Source: Pseudozyma flocculosa PF-1 (taxonomy: Eukaryota; Basidiomycota; Ustilaginomycetes; Ustilaginales; Ustilaginaceae). Taken from it: DNA of 64,000 nucleotides. A program made the translations under genes and the position numbers. The stretch spans positions 268,308 to 332,307 of the forward strand of contig NW_006920891.1 in the NCBI RefSeq assembly GCF_000417875.1, written 5' to 3'. Positions 10,249 to 22,100 of this stretch are shown here, piece by piece (within the stretch, counting starts at the first letter, position 1; the number at the start of each line of letters is the position of its first letter). The notes under the pieces were generated by a model that saw only the letters and a program-made list of their open reading frames with translations, searched no databases and was not told the origin of the DNA.

Positions 10249-12255
10249 ATGGCCGGCTGCTACCCACAGGAAAAGTTCCGCAGCGCCCAGCTCGAGCCGG
10301 ATTCCTTCTGGGATCGCTGGCAGCGCGCCGCCTGCCACTCGACGATCCCCGTACAGCTGGACCTACTCAAACGCACCGGCCGCTACGACGCCTTCAACCT
10401 CAAGCACATCCCCTACTACGACCAGGAGCCCACCATCTGGCCCGTCCCGGACCACCTCTTCTGGGAGTCGGACGTGGCCAAGTGGGTCGAGGGCGTCTGC
10501 TACCACCTCCAGTCCCGCAAAGACGCCGACCAGGGACTGAGGCAGCACGTAGACTACCTCGTCGACCTCATCGTCAGCGCGCAGCAACCCGACGGCTACC
10601 TCAACATCCATTTCGTCGTCGTCGAGCCCGAGAAGCGCTGGTCCAATCTGCGCGACCTCCACGAGCTCTACAATGCCGGCCACCTCATCGAGGCCGCCCT
10701 GGCCCACCACCAGCTCACGGGCTCGTCCAAGCTCATCGACGCCATGCTGCGCTTTGTGTCCTATTGCTGCACCATCTTCCCTCAAAAGCTAGCAGGATAT
10801 CCGGGTCATCCCGAGATCGAGCTGGCCCTCCTCCGCCTGTACCACCGCACCCGCCGGCCGCAGTGCCTCGAGCTTGCCGCCTACTTCCTCACCGAGCGCG
10901 GCAGGGACGGCGGCCAGTTCTACAAGGACGAGCAGGCCAGGCGCGGCGAACACAAGCACACCATTCCGGGCATGATGCCCAAGCCCTACAGCTTTTGGTA
11001 CATGCAGGCGCACCAGCCCATCGCCGAGCAGCAGACCATCGAGGGCCACTCGGTGCGCGCCATGTACCTCCTCACCGCCGTCGCCGATGTGACGGCCACT
11101 CCCGAGGCAGTCTCCCGGGTGGGTGGCCAGGATCAGCTCGATGCGCTCAAGGCCGCCACGTCTCGCCTCTGGAAGAGCATGGTGCACACCAAGATGTACG
11201 TCACCGGCGGCATCGGCAGCATCAAGCAGTGGGAGGGCTTCGGCCTGCCCCACTCGCTGCCCAACAGCACCGATGAGGGCGGGTGCTATACCGAGACTTG
11301 CGCCGGCATCGGGCTCCTGATGCTCGCCGACCGCATGCTCCACGCCTCGCTCGATGGCCGCGTGGCCGACGTGGCGGAGCGCGTGCTGTACAACTCGAGC
11401 ATCACGACGGGCATGTCCGAGGACGGCAGGGCGTTTACCTACGTCAACCAGCTCGCCAGCAGCGCCGAGGAGCCGTGCAGGCGCTTCGAGTGGTTCGAGT
11501 GCGCGTGCTGCCCTCCCAACGTGATGCGCACCTTTGGCTGCCTCCAGGGCTACTTTTTCGGCTCCCTCGTCGACCGCCCGCTCGATCTGGCCATCCACCA
11601 GCTGTTTGCCGGGTCCGTCGTGCACGAGGGGACCAAGGTGTCGCTGCGCACCGCGTACCCGGACGATGGCCACGTCGAGATCGACGTCGAGACGCTCCCT
11701 GCCGGGGCGACGGTCTGGGTCCGCGTGCCCGGCTGGGCAAAGGGGCACACCTTGTCTAGCGCCGATGGCGACGCCAGATCTTCTGAGCTGACGTCCGGTT
11801 ATCTGTCCATCACCGCTCCCGGGCGCTACACGCTCGAGATCCAGCTCGAACCTCGTATCCTTGTTTCGCATCCGGACACGGGTGCTGCGCGGGTGACGCT
11901 GGCATACGGTCCGCTGATCTACTGCATCGAGGATGTCGACAACGGCTGGGTCGATGCGCTCCCGCCGGCTGAACAGCACTTCAAGCACACCTCGGTCTCG
12001 CTCGCGGACCTCAGGAAGGCGGAGAAGGTATCGGTCGACGGCCACACTGCGTTCCGCGCGCCCCGCGCCGGGTACACGCTCGACGTGGATGACGACGCGG
12101 CGTACGCCTCGGCGTTTGAGCTCGACCAACGACCGTCGTACCGTGAAGCCGAGGGGGAAGGCCACGACCTCGTCCTTATCCCTTACTACTGGAGGTGCAA
12201 CCGCAAGTCGACCAAAGGTCGCATGCGCACTTCGCTCCTGCTCAAACAGTGTTAA
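10249..12255 (+). CDS. GH127 family glycosidase (beta-L-arabinofuranosidase-like)
   Basis: Single-exon protein of 668 residues with the GH127 (former DUF1680) fold signatures: an alpha/alpha-barrel N-terminal domain followed by beta-sandwich domains. Founding enzymes release beta-L-arabinofuranose using a zinc-bound cysteine nucleophile. The matching ligands are visible: E349 and C351 in CYTETCAG, and C420-C421 in ECACCPPN. By homology with the characterised bacterial enzyme, C420 would be the nucleophile and the zinc would be held by E349, C351, C420 and C421. Other family blocks are QQPDGYLN, HELYNAGHLIEAA, EGHSVRAMYL and VTGGIGS. There is no signal peptide, so it should act in the cytosol on imported oligosaccharides or glycosides. 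Neighbours are a divergent sugar porter and a secreted glycosidase downstream. GH127 assignment is strong; exact substrate is inferred. Confidence 0.9.
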   Translation: MAGCYPQEKFRSAQLEPDSFWDRWQRAACHSTIPVQLDLLKRTGRYDAFNLKHIPYYDQEPTIWPVPDHLFWESDVAKWVEGVCYHLQSRKDADQGLRQHVDYLVDLIVSAQQPDGYLNIHFVVVEPEKRWSNLRDLHELYNAGHLIEAALAHHQLTGSSKLIDAMLRFVSYCCTIFPQKLAGYPGHPEIELALLRLYHRTRRPQCLELAAYFLTERGRDGGQFYKDEQARRGEHKHTIPGMMPKPYSFWYMQAHQPIAEQQTIEGHSVRAMYLLTAVADVTATPEAVSRVGGQDQLDALKAATSRLWKSMVHTKMYVTGGIGSIKQWEGFGLPHSLPNSTDEGGCYTETCAGIGLLMLADRMLHASLDGRVADVAERVLYNSSITTGMSEDGRAFTYVNQLASSAEEPCRRFEWFECACCPPNVMRTFGCLQGYFFGSLVDRPLDLAIHQLFAGSVVHEGTKVSLRTAYPDDGHVEIDVETLPAGATVWVRVPGWAKGHTLSSADGDARSSELTSGYLSITAPGRYTLEIQLEPRILVSHPDTGAARVTLAYGPLIYCIEDVDNGWVDALPPAEQHFKHTSVSLADLRKAEKVSVDGHTAFRAPRAGYTLDVDDDAAYASAFELDQRPSYREAEGEGHDLVLIPYYWRCNRKSTKGRMRTSLLLKQC

Positions 12256-13299
12256 CTCGAGCGAGGGAGGCAGGCGAAGCAGCGTAGCGTAGCCAGTTGC
12301 AATATAGAGTCTGGATCGATGCCGAATCGACCTCTTATTGACCAGATTGTGGGCCCATGTCAAGGCCGAGGTACGGAAGCGGTACCGTCTCGCTCCAAGT
12401 CGACGTCGAGCAGAGCATTGCGGCCGGAGCGAACCTGGGAAGCTGTGCGGGCGTGCGTCGCTTCCGATACGGAGTTCTCGAGATGTCCGAAGGATGGAGT
12501 TGTCCGCCTACAGTGGCGTGCACGCCATTGGGCGTGCAAGGCCAGGCCGGGTTGCGTGTACGTGCGCTATGCGAGGTGCGCAACCCCGGAGGCTAACACG
12601 GCTCAGCAGGCTAGTAAGTGTGATGCGCAAGGTCCGTCGGGGCCGGCCAACTTGGTCCGGGAATCTCCCCCTGTCGCCCCGCAACCCCAGCCTCTTCCCC
12701 GCCTTCCACTTCGGCTGTTGCAAGATCGCCCCTTGTTTCCGCACCACCACCAGCACCACCATCTACCCCCGCAAGGAACCGAACTCGGCTCCTTCATCGC
12801 AGGTCGCATGGCAGGTGCAACGAAGATGTCCGAGACGAGCACGACCCCATGGCAACCCGACCTTGTCTGCGTGCTGGAGATGCAAGCGCCAGTGAGGATG
12901 ACTTGTGGGCTTCCATCCCCGGTGATCCGGGGCCTCGAACGGCTCGTGGACGGATGGCAAGAGAGGCGGACAGTGCTCTGATGAGGTCGCGTATGTACGG
13001 ACACCGTCTTGGACGCGGAGATACGACGGCCGTCGCTGGCGGGGTCCGGAGAGGCAGGGGTGATGTGGGGAAGATGACGGCGGCGCGATGCAGCATCGTG
13101 TCCTAGGCGATGATCATCATCGGTCCAGCTACGCTGTGGCCTCGTTGCGGCGCTCTTGTGCCGATCCGCTCGCGGGTGGGCGGATCGACGGGTATATAGA
13201 GCCGCGAGGAGCCCCATCGTGGTCCGACGAAAAGGGGCTCGACTGCACCTTGCCTTTCTCTCCCTCTCCTCGCTCGTCATCATCCCACTCGCATCGACC
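12256..13299. other. Intergenic region between GH127 and GH39-like genes
   Basis: 1.04 kb without a supported gene. The short ORFs on both strands lack recognisable domains and do not splice into anything convincing. The last 110 bp hold a TATA element and a pyrimidine-rich leader before the secreted glycosidase start. Confidence 0.65.
13193..13198 (+). promoter_or_regulatory. TATA-like element upstream of the secreted glycosidase
   Basis: A TATATA hexamer in an otherwise very GC-rich stretch, about 102 bp upstream of the ATG at 13300. It is followed by a CT-rich leader, the typical layout of strongly regulated fungal secreted-enzyme genes. Position and rarity in this GC context support it; no functional evidence. 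Confidence 0.45.
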
Positions 13300-14820
13300 A
13301 TGAAGTACACCAGCATCGCTTCCGCCTTCGTGCCCCTCCTCGCCGCGGCCACTGCGGGCGCGCTGCCCGTCGACCAGGACAAGGCCGACGCCCTGGCCAA
13401 GAGGGCGACCGACACCACGGCCATCAACCTCGACCAGTGCAGCGGCACGCCGCAGCACTATGCCTCGGGCGTCCTCTACGGCGTCAGCGGGACCAACACG
13501 CCGCCGCAGTCGTGTGAGTCTCTGTCGCTTTCGTCTCGCCGCGCTAGCCGCGCCCTGGTCGAGGGAAGGGCATCAACCCGCTGACTCTCCTGCCCACCTC
13601 GTCTGCATCATCGCTCGACAACAGACCTGCAGGATCTCAAGATCAACTACCTCTCGGTCGGAGGCGCGCAGACGCCCACGTCGGGCTGGGGCGCCAGCAA
13701 GGCGGCCTACCAGTCTCGCTTCGCCACCGTCGTGGCCGACTGGAAGCGCATCCGGGCCAACAACGGCGTCCTCATCATCAAGACGTCGGACCTGTGGGGC
13801 GCCGACGCCACCCAGCCGTCCAACTTTCCCTATCCGGGCGACAACGGCGACTGGAAGTCGTACGACGCCTTTGTCCAGCAGATCATCGCCGACGTCAAGG
13901 CCAACGGCATGGCCAACAGCTACACGACCCAGATCGAGATCTGGAACGAGCCCGACCTCGGCACGACGTTCTGGGGCAGGAGCCAGGACCAGTACCTCGA
14001 GATGTACCTGCGCGGCGTGCGCGCCTTCCGCGCGGCGTTCGGCAAAGGCAGCGCGGCCTACCTGCCCATTGTCGGGCCGAGCACCGCGGGCCGTCCCGAG
14101 TCGACCAACGCGTGGATCGCAAAGTGGCTCTCGACGCTGCAGTCCAACAAGGATGCGACGCCCGACATCTACAACTGGCACCTCGAGGGCAACGACCGCA
14201 ACGACCCCGTCGTCTCGACGGGCTACCTGCGCGGCCGGCTGTCGGAGCTGGGCCTGAGCGCGGGCATCGGCTTCCAGAACAACGAGTACGGCGTGCGCAG
14301 CCAGCAGAAGCCCGGGTACGGGGCTTGGTTCGCCGCCCGCTTCGAGAAGGTCAAGCACAACGGCATGCGAGGCAACTGGGCGTCGGGCAACCTGCTGCGC
14401 GACAACCTGGCCGACCTGCTACTCAAGGACGGCCAGGGCGCCTACCACACGACGGGCGAGTACCAGGAGTGGAAGACGTACGCGGGCCTCGAGGGTGCCC
14501 CATGCGGCACGACGACCGGCAGCTCGGTCGACTCGTACGCCGTGTCGTCTTCGGGTGCCAGGTCGGCGTCTGCGCTGGTGGGCAATGCGGGCTTCACGGG
14601 CAGCGCCAATGTGGTGTTTGCCAAGGTGTCGTCGCTGGCCAAGGACGCCAAGCGGTACCAGGCCAAGGTGGAGCGGATCCCGTACAACGGCGGCAAGGAG
14701 GTCACGGGGCTGACTGCGGTGTCGACTTCGACGGTCGACGTGGCCAATGACCGGATCAGCGTGCCGATCGACTATGCGGATGCCGATGACGCCTACCTGG
14801 TGACGATCACGGCTGCCTGA
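13300..14820 (+). CDS. Secreted clan GH-A glycosidase, GH39-like
   Basis: Two exons, 13300-13513 and 13625-14820, encode 469 residues; the GTGAGT donor and ACAG acceptor join as PPQS-YLQDLK. Residues 1-21 form a signal peptide and a KR pair at 34-35 looks like a Kex2 processing site. The TIM-barrel catalytic residues fit clan GH-A: the acid/base Glu in IEIWNEPDLG (E180) and the nucleophile Glu in FQNNEYG (E292). A small beta domain follows, as in GH39-type beta-xylosidases and related fungal enzymes. Role: extracellular attack on plant cell-wall or glycoprotein glycans. It lies downstream of GH127 in the same orientation, consistent with one utilisation cluster. Clan GH-A is well supported; family GH39 versus a neighbouring family is uncertain. 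Confidence 0.8.
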
Positions 14821-14935
14821 GGGTCGGGCGTGTTTGTTGGTATGAATGAGATTGCGATTCGAGAATGGAACGGTGCTGCGGTGATTGCAGTCGGTGTGTC
14901 GCCGTGCACGGGAAAATAGAATGACGAGAATGAGG

Positions 14936-15010
14936 GTGGTGATGGTGATGGTGATGGTGATGGTGATGGTGATGGTGATGGTGATGGTGATGGTGATGGT
15001 GATGGTGGTG
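14936..15010. repeat. (GGTGAT)n hexanucleotide array
   Basis: About 12 near-perfect tandem copies of a six-base unit spanning roughly 75 bp in the 3' flank of the secreted glycosidase gene, ending in GGTGGTG. Non-coding: the translated frames are only Val-Met or His-Ser-Pro repeats. Confidence 0.92.
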
Positions 15011-15811
15011 GCCGTGATGTCCATTCCAAAAAAAGGAAAGACGGGTCGAGGTGGGCTTGGTTGGGCCAGGTGGCGTGCGTGAGCCTGGCGGGCCCCCTTG
15101 CTTGGCTGGCTTGCTCTCGTATCGATGAGGGGGCACCGAGGCAGTGGTGTGGCACCTGTCAATCCGGCCAAGCTGGGCTGTCGCGGGGGGCTCGCTTGCA
15201 AGAAGAAGAAGCAAGCAGGCAGGCCCGCAGGCAGCAAGGGCGGCGGGCCTGCGACGCTGCCCGCGCGCGCGCGCCAGGAGAGAAAGAGAGAGAGAAAGAG
15301 GTCCCTGGCTCAAGAGTCGCAGGTTGCCCGCCTGCGTGGGCTGCCTGCCTGCCTCGCTCTGGGTGTTGGATGCCGCACGCACGCACCCACCCACCCGACC
15401 CACGGCGCACCCTCAGGGCCCTCACTTAGTCTCTCGCTCTCGACGGCCGGAGCCAGACGACCACCACCACTCTGCCCTTTGTTCCTCGACCTGCCTCCGT
15501 CACCTTCTACGCCCGCGAACCAATCCTCAAGCCGGCATCCCTCTTTGTTCATCGGCACACGCAGCTCCACCATCTAATCGCTTTCCCTCTCTCCCTCGAT
15601 ATCTCTCTCCGCCAGCCATCTCGACATAAACTCACCTACTACCGGACAACGACCTCGACTCGCTCAGGCCCATGCTCTGATCATCGACTCGACGCGCTCC
15701 GCTTCCAGCATCGCCGATCCCCCCCCGCGTCACTCATCGTCATCAGACACAACGGCCTGGTCCGCCGTTCTACACCCATCCCTCATCACCACGCCAGCTG
15801 GCCCTTGCTCC

Positions 15812-15850
15812 ATGGCGTCCGCCAACCACACTCGTTCGCCTCTGCTCTAG
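15812..15850 (+). other. Possible upstream ORF in formin leader
   Basis: A 12-codon reading frame starting in a good context (CTCCATGG) and ending in TAG, about 320 bp upstream of the formin start. It could reduce formin translation if it lies in the mRNA leader. The transcription start is unknown, so this is tentative. Confidence 0.25.
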
Positions 15851-16172
15851 TCCTGCAGTCACAGCCGCTCGCATAGCACTGCACCGTCTCTCTCTTGCAC
15901 CGGACCGCTGCACCATCTCGACTTTCCCTCTCTGCCCGACTGGGCTCGCCACCCGCACGCTCATTCCGACGTCGGTCTGCCAACCTGGCCCAGCCACGCT
16001 ACCTTCCGCCGAGGCACCGCGCTCAGCAAGAGTGGCCTGGCTGGCCGCCCAACCCGTCATCCTTGCCTCTTCTGCCCTCCGCTCGAGCACCAGCTCCGCC
16101 TAGTTCATACACGATCGTCTCTCATAACAGGCCTCTTGCGGCTCCCCCCTTGTGCGGGACCGTCGGCCCACC

Positions 16173-19100
16173 ATGGACTCGATCTTTGGACGCAAAAAGA
16201 GGTCGCGGCAGCTCACCGGCGACCCCGCAGATAAGGCCGTCCCATATGAGCGCACCGTCAGCGGTCGGAACCCTATCCCCGTAGACACCATAGGCGGCAG
16301 CGGCGGAGGGCCAAGCGAGAACCGCCTCAGGATCGGCAACCCGAGTGGCAACCCTGCCCTCGGAGGCGCAAACGGTGCACGCATCAGCGGCTACGTGAGT
16401 GGCAAGTCTGCCTGACACGCGGCGATCATCAGAGAGCGACGAGCTCGGCGCTGACCATGCTGCTTTCGAGTGCTTCCTCGTTTCTCGACACACATGACCA
16501 GAGCGAAACGGCTGGCGGCTCCTCGTATGGCCCCTCGCGCAGCAGTGCAGGCAGCGGTTTCGACGACTTTGGCTCCTACGGCGTCCCTTCGACGTCGAGC
16601 ATCTCGCACATCTCTGCCGGCGGCGGCAGCCAGGGCCGCATCTCAGCCTCGTCTTCCCGGCACCTGGGCGCCCACGACTCTTATCTCTCCACGGCCAACG
16701 GCTCCCGATCCTCGCGCTACACTTCGGGCACCACGGTCAGCGATGGTGGACGCTACGCTGCCTCGTCGTCGGCGCACGACGCCGTGGGCCGCATGTCGAC
16801 TGCGTCGACCATCGCCTCCTCTGCCGAGCCCGCAGGGATGCCGGGGATGCATTCGACCATGCCCTCGGTCTCGAGCGGCATGTCGAGGGACTCTGCATCG
16901 CACAGCACGCTGTCGGCCACGCAGGCCAGAGCGCCCGACTTCCACCTGCAGCGGCCGCACGACGCCGAGGTGGAGCGCCTGTTTGCCGAGCTGATGGACA
17001 AGCGCGACTTTCTCAACGTGCCAGGCGGCAACCTCTCCGACGAGCTCAAGGAGACGGCGCGGCGCAACATGCTCGGCTTCAGCGTCGACAAGAAGTGGAC
17101 GCTGGTCTACAACGACAAGCTCACCGAGTGGCACGCCGAAAAGGAGCGCGACCGCAACCGCCGCCAGCATGCGGGGCCCGGCGGTCCCGGCGGCGCGGGC
17201 GGCTCCATGGTCATCACGCGCAACTCGCCAGAGTGGTTCATCAAGAAGTTCATGGACGGCACCGTCACCACCAAGCACATCGAGTCGCTGGCGGTGACGC
17301 TGCGGACCTGCGCCATTGGCTGGATCCAGAGCTTTGTCGAGGCCAAGGGAACGCCCGTGCTGGCCAGCTTCCTCGGCGGGCTCCACGCCAAAGGCATCAA
17401 GAACGACAACGACGTGGCGCTCGAGTACGAGGTGCTCAAGGCCTTCCGCTCGCTCTTTAACTCGAAGCCGGGCGCCAACGACGCCCTGGCACAGCCAAAG
17501 TGCATCAGCGGTATCGCCCACTCGATGATCTCGATGCACCTCGCCACACGCAAGCAGGCCGCCGACATCCTGCTCTTCCTGTGCCACTGGGACAAGCCGA
17601 CCGGCCACCGGCTCGTCCTGCGCGGGTTCGACGACCTCAAGACGTCGCAGGGCGACCACGGCCGCTTCGACGCGTGGTTCCGCATCCTCGAGCAGACCAT
17701 CGACGGGCGCGGCAAGATGGGCAGCATGGTCGGCGCCTCGGACGAGGTCAAGAAGATGAGCGTCGTCGGCCCGCAGGAGTCATCGCTCAACGAGTACGCC
17801 ATCAACAACATGTTCCTGATCAACGCCATCCTCAACGCCGACATTGTGTCCGAGTTTGAGGTGCGGGTGCACCTGCGCAACCAGATGGAGGCGAGCGGCC
17901 TGCAGCGCATCCTGATCAAGATGCGCGCATTCAAGAATCCGGACCTCGACGCCCAGATCCTGGCGTACGAAAAGGCGGCCGAGGCGGACCACGAGGATGT
18001 GGTCGAGACCTTCAACCGCGAGGTGCTCACCGACCTGAGCGACCCGGTTGACGTCTTCAAGGCCATCGTGGGCAAGGTGCAGGGCTCGCGTGCCTACGAC
18101 TTCTTCCTCTCGGCGCTGCAGCACCTGCTGCTGATCCGGCAGGAGGGCGACGGCCTGGTCCACTACTATCAGCTAGTCGACTCGATGGTGACCTCGGTCG
18201 TCATGGACCGCAAGGGCGCCGTTGAGAACAACGACCTCTCTTCTCTCCTGGGCGTCTCGGTCAACAACGTCATCTCCCGCTTTGCCGATCAGGATCACAT
18301 CAACTCGATCCAGGCGGAGCTGCAGAAGACCAAGGCCCGGGCCAACGCGCTCGAGCAGGAAAAGGCCGCGCTCGAGGCCAAGCTCAATGCAGGCTCGGAC
18401 GGCCTCATCGGCCAGCTGCAGGAGAGGATCGAGAAGCTCGAAGAGGATCTGCTCGTCGCGCGGGGCAATGCCGGCGCTGCCCGCGACGAGATGGACGACA
18501 TGGAAAAGGCCTACATCGACCGTGTCGTGGCGCTCGAGATTCAGATCCGCGAGCTGTACGACATGCTCAAGGAGGCACAGATGGACGTCAGCGATGTGGC
18601 TGCGCCCGGCAAGGGCAGCCTGGACCGCAAGCAGCTGGTCGACACGCTAGAGAAGCAGCTCGAACGCAACCGCACAATCCGCAAGCTCGAGGCGAATGCG
18701 CGGAAGAACAAGAAGCAGCCCGCCGCCGCCACCGCCGCTGCCGCCGCAGGCTCGCCGCCCGTGCCACCGCTGCCAACGGTCGAGGATGACCGCAAGAGGA
18801 TATCCGCCTCTGTCCGTCGTCAGTCCAAGCTCGGACGCGAGGCGATCGGCCGATCGAGCGCGTCGACGGCAAAGCCCGGTGATGAAGATGAAGTTGAGGA
18901 GGACGAAGGAGACGACGGCGCGGCGAACGAGGACTCGGAGGCAGAAAGCCAGGACGTCGACCCCGAGGCGGCCAAGTGGAAGATCCAGGCCACGCTGGCG
19001 GCGGGCATGGCGCAGAACAGCGATCTGGCCTCGCGCATGACGGATGCGCGCGATTCTCGCAGGAAGAGGACGGCGGCGGCGCAGCTAACGTCCTCGCCGG

Positions 19101-22100
19101 AGATCAAGCGCACGTCGTACCCGGCCGTCAAGACTCTGCTCGACGAGATCCGCAAGCAGCGTGGCGAAGATTCGGATTCGGACGACGAGGTGCTTCCGCG
19201 CAGGCGCAAGCCTGCCTTGGTCGATGCTGGCGTCGAGACCGGCCCGACGTCGCCGACACTGGGAACGGTTGTCGAAGAGGCCGTGGCACCGGCTGCTCCG
19301 ACGGCGGCAGAGACAGAACCCGCGACTCCTCCCCCGCCTCCGCCACCTCCGCCGCCGCCACCGCCGCCACCGCCGCTCCCACCATCTCTGGCTGCATCGA
19401 CGGCAGCAGCTGCGGCAGCGATGAAGGATGCCGCACTGATGCCCCCACCCCCTCCACCACCACCGCCTCCGCCCATGGTGTCCGCCGCCACGGGTATCGC
19501 GGTGCCGGACTCGGCCGCGGCGGCCAAGTCGGCCTTCTCGACGCCCGGATCCTCGCGTCCGCCGTCCGTCGTCGGTCTCGGTGCCGAAATTCCCATCCCT
19601 CCACCGCCTCCGCCCCAGTTCGGCGCGGGCTCGGTGGCCAACTCGCCCAGCATCTCGTCCTCGGTGCACGGCTCGCAGCGCGACTCGATGCTCAACATGC
19701 GCGCGTCGTATGCCGAAGACGCACTCGGACCCGCCGGACCGACGCATGCGCCGCCTGCTCCGGGCATGCAGGGTCTCTTCGCCAATCAGCTGCTCACGCG
19801 CAAGGAGGTGCTCGAGGTTGCGCGAGGCAGGATGAAGCAGCTGCAGTGGCACAAGCTGTCGCCGCAGCAGGCGGCCGAGACCATCTTCGGCCGCCAGCTG
19901 CTCGACGAGGAATCCATCGCCAGGATGCTGCGCGAAGAGGGCTTGTTCGACGAGATGGAGGAGGAGTTCAAGGCCAAGCAGCCGGTGCGCAAGGTCGGCC
20001 CCGCCGCCAAGAAGGACAAGGTGGAGCTTAAGACGCACCTCAGCCTGCAGACGCGGCAGGGCATCGAGATGGTGCTCAAGCGCGTCCGCTCGAGCCTCAC
20101 CGACAGCAAGCACGCGACGCCCGAGGAGGTGGCCCACCACATCATCAACTGCAGCGACGCTGTGCTCGACCAGAGCTTCCTCACCGAGCTGCTGCGCCAC
20201 TACCCCGAGTCCGAGACCAAGGGCCAGCTCGGCGAGTACCGCAACGCCTCGGACGAGGAGCTCCGATTGCTCCACCCCGCCGACCGCCTCGTCGTGCTCC
20301 TCATGACCGTCCCCCACCTCAAGGAAAAGGTCAAGGGCCTCCTCTACATGACAAAGTACAAGGAGACCTACGACCTCATCAAGAGCGGCATGGTCCGCAT
20401 CCGCGACGGCTCCGAAGGCCTCGTCAAGGCCGAGTCGTTTGCCCGCCTCCTCAGCCTCATCCTCATGATGGGCAACTTCCTCAACTCGACGGGCGTCCAG
20501 GGCGGCGCGTTCGGCTTCAAGATCACGAGCATCAACAAGCTCGTCGACACCAAGGCGAGCGACGGCACGACGCTGCTCCACTTTGTCGAGCGGACCATCT
20601 CCAAGTGCTTCCCCGAGGTCGAAGCGTTCATGGACGAGCTCGAGCGGCCTGCCGATGCGTGCCGGGGTGAGTTACTTTGGCGGTGGCTCGTGGAGGCCGT
20701 TAGCGTCGTCGAGGGTGTGGACCGGTACTGATGCGCGACCCCTTTCATCCTTCTGCCCCCTTCGGCCCGAACCCATCGACGACCGCAGTGCAACTGCTCG
20801 ACCTGAAGCGCGACCTGGCCGAGCTCAAGTCGGGCAGCTTCCAGCACCGCAAGGAGCTGGATCGGTTCCTCGACGAGTCCGAGGAGAACCTCAACGACCC
20901 GTACGCCAAGCTGATGCTGCCGTTCCTCAACGAGGCCAGCTCGGACCTGCAGCGCCTCAACGACCAGGTGCAGCTCACCGAGCGCGTCTACAACGAGGCG
21001 CTCAAGTACTTTGGCGAGGGCTCCGACCCCAAGAAGCGCACCTTTGGCCAGGTGGCCAGCCAGCCGATGCGCACCGAGGACTTTTTCGGCATCTTCAAAG
21101 AGTTCCTGGCCTCGTACAAGAAGGTCAAGGCGGACAATGTCCGCATCGGCGAGCAGAGGCTGCTCGAGGCCAAGAGGAGGGCGGTGAGTACTGGCGTGGC
21201 GCGTGCTGCGATGGGGTGCAGAGAGCGTGCGCGTCTTATGCGCATCCCGTTCGCCTCGCTGACGATTGGAACGTCTGCTTTATTGCTCCCTTTGCCTACG
21301 CCCCGCCGACGCTTACCAACGACAGGCCGCCGAGGAACGCGAAAGGGAACGGCAGGAAGCCCTGGCGCGCAAAGAGGCGGGCGTCGACGACAAAGCGGTG
21401 CTCGAGACGCTGCTTGGCTCGCTGCGGAGCGGCGGGGGCACGCCAGGAAAGACGAAGCGCAAGGCGCGCGAGCGTGGGCAGGCGCGACGGAGCGGCGCCA
21501 CGGCATCCGGCGGCACGTCGATCCTGGCCGGCGGCGCCACCGGCGACCGCACGCTCTCACCGCTTGCCGGAGCAGGAGGCGGCAGCGACGGAGATGCGGG
21601 AGCGTCGCCGCTATCATCGTCGACTCTGGTCGCGGCGGGTGCCGGCGGAGGCAACACTGCCGACGTCGCCGCTGCGATGCTGGCCCAGCTGCAGGGCGGA
21701 TCGGGCGAAGGCGTGACGAGCGCGAGTGCATCGCGCATCACGACGAGCAGCCGTCGCAGGGAGAGGGAGCGGAGGAGCGGCAGGGAGAGCAGCAACCTGC
21801 TTCAGGCCGGCGCAACTCCATCGGCGGGCTCTGTGGCTGCGCAAACGGAAGCAGCAGCTGCATCATCGCAGCCAGATGCGGCGAAGACGGAGCCGGACGT
21901 CGATCAAGGCCAAGGGGCTTCCACGGCTGCCACCGGCGAAGCTGCACAGGGCGGGTCCGACACGTCCGCAGAGCGGCATCCGGACGAAGCGGCAGACGAC
22001 AAAGTGGGCGCGGCTTCCAGCCTCGCTTCGCCCTCACCGCATCAAGATCAGGATCACGACGAGGACGGTGACGAGGGTGACGGCGACGAGAGCGACGAGG

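Larger units (their letters stand above)
14821..16172. other. Intergenic region before the formin gene
   Basis: 1.35 kb. The left part is the 3' flank of the glycosidase gene with a GATGGT hexanucleotide array. The middle is GC-rich with CCAGGC-type words. The right 750 bp are strongly pyrimidine-rich, presumably promoter and 5' leader of the formin gene. It contains a short upstream ORF (15812-15850). No larger gene supported. Confidence 0.7.

Noticed and set aside
10789..12363. 524-codon antisense ORF opposite GH127
   Set aside because: Sense strand has all GH127 motifs; the antisense product has none.
12319..13448. Overlapping ORFs between GH127 and GH39-like genes
   Set aside because: No domain, no splice partners, overlap a TATA element and leader; taken as non-coding.
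14936..15010. CRISPR-like spaced repeat
   Set aside because: A pure six-base tandem with no spacers, in a eukaryotic genome.
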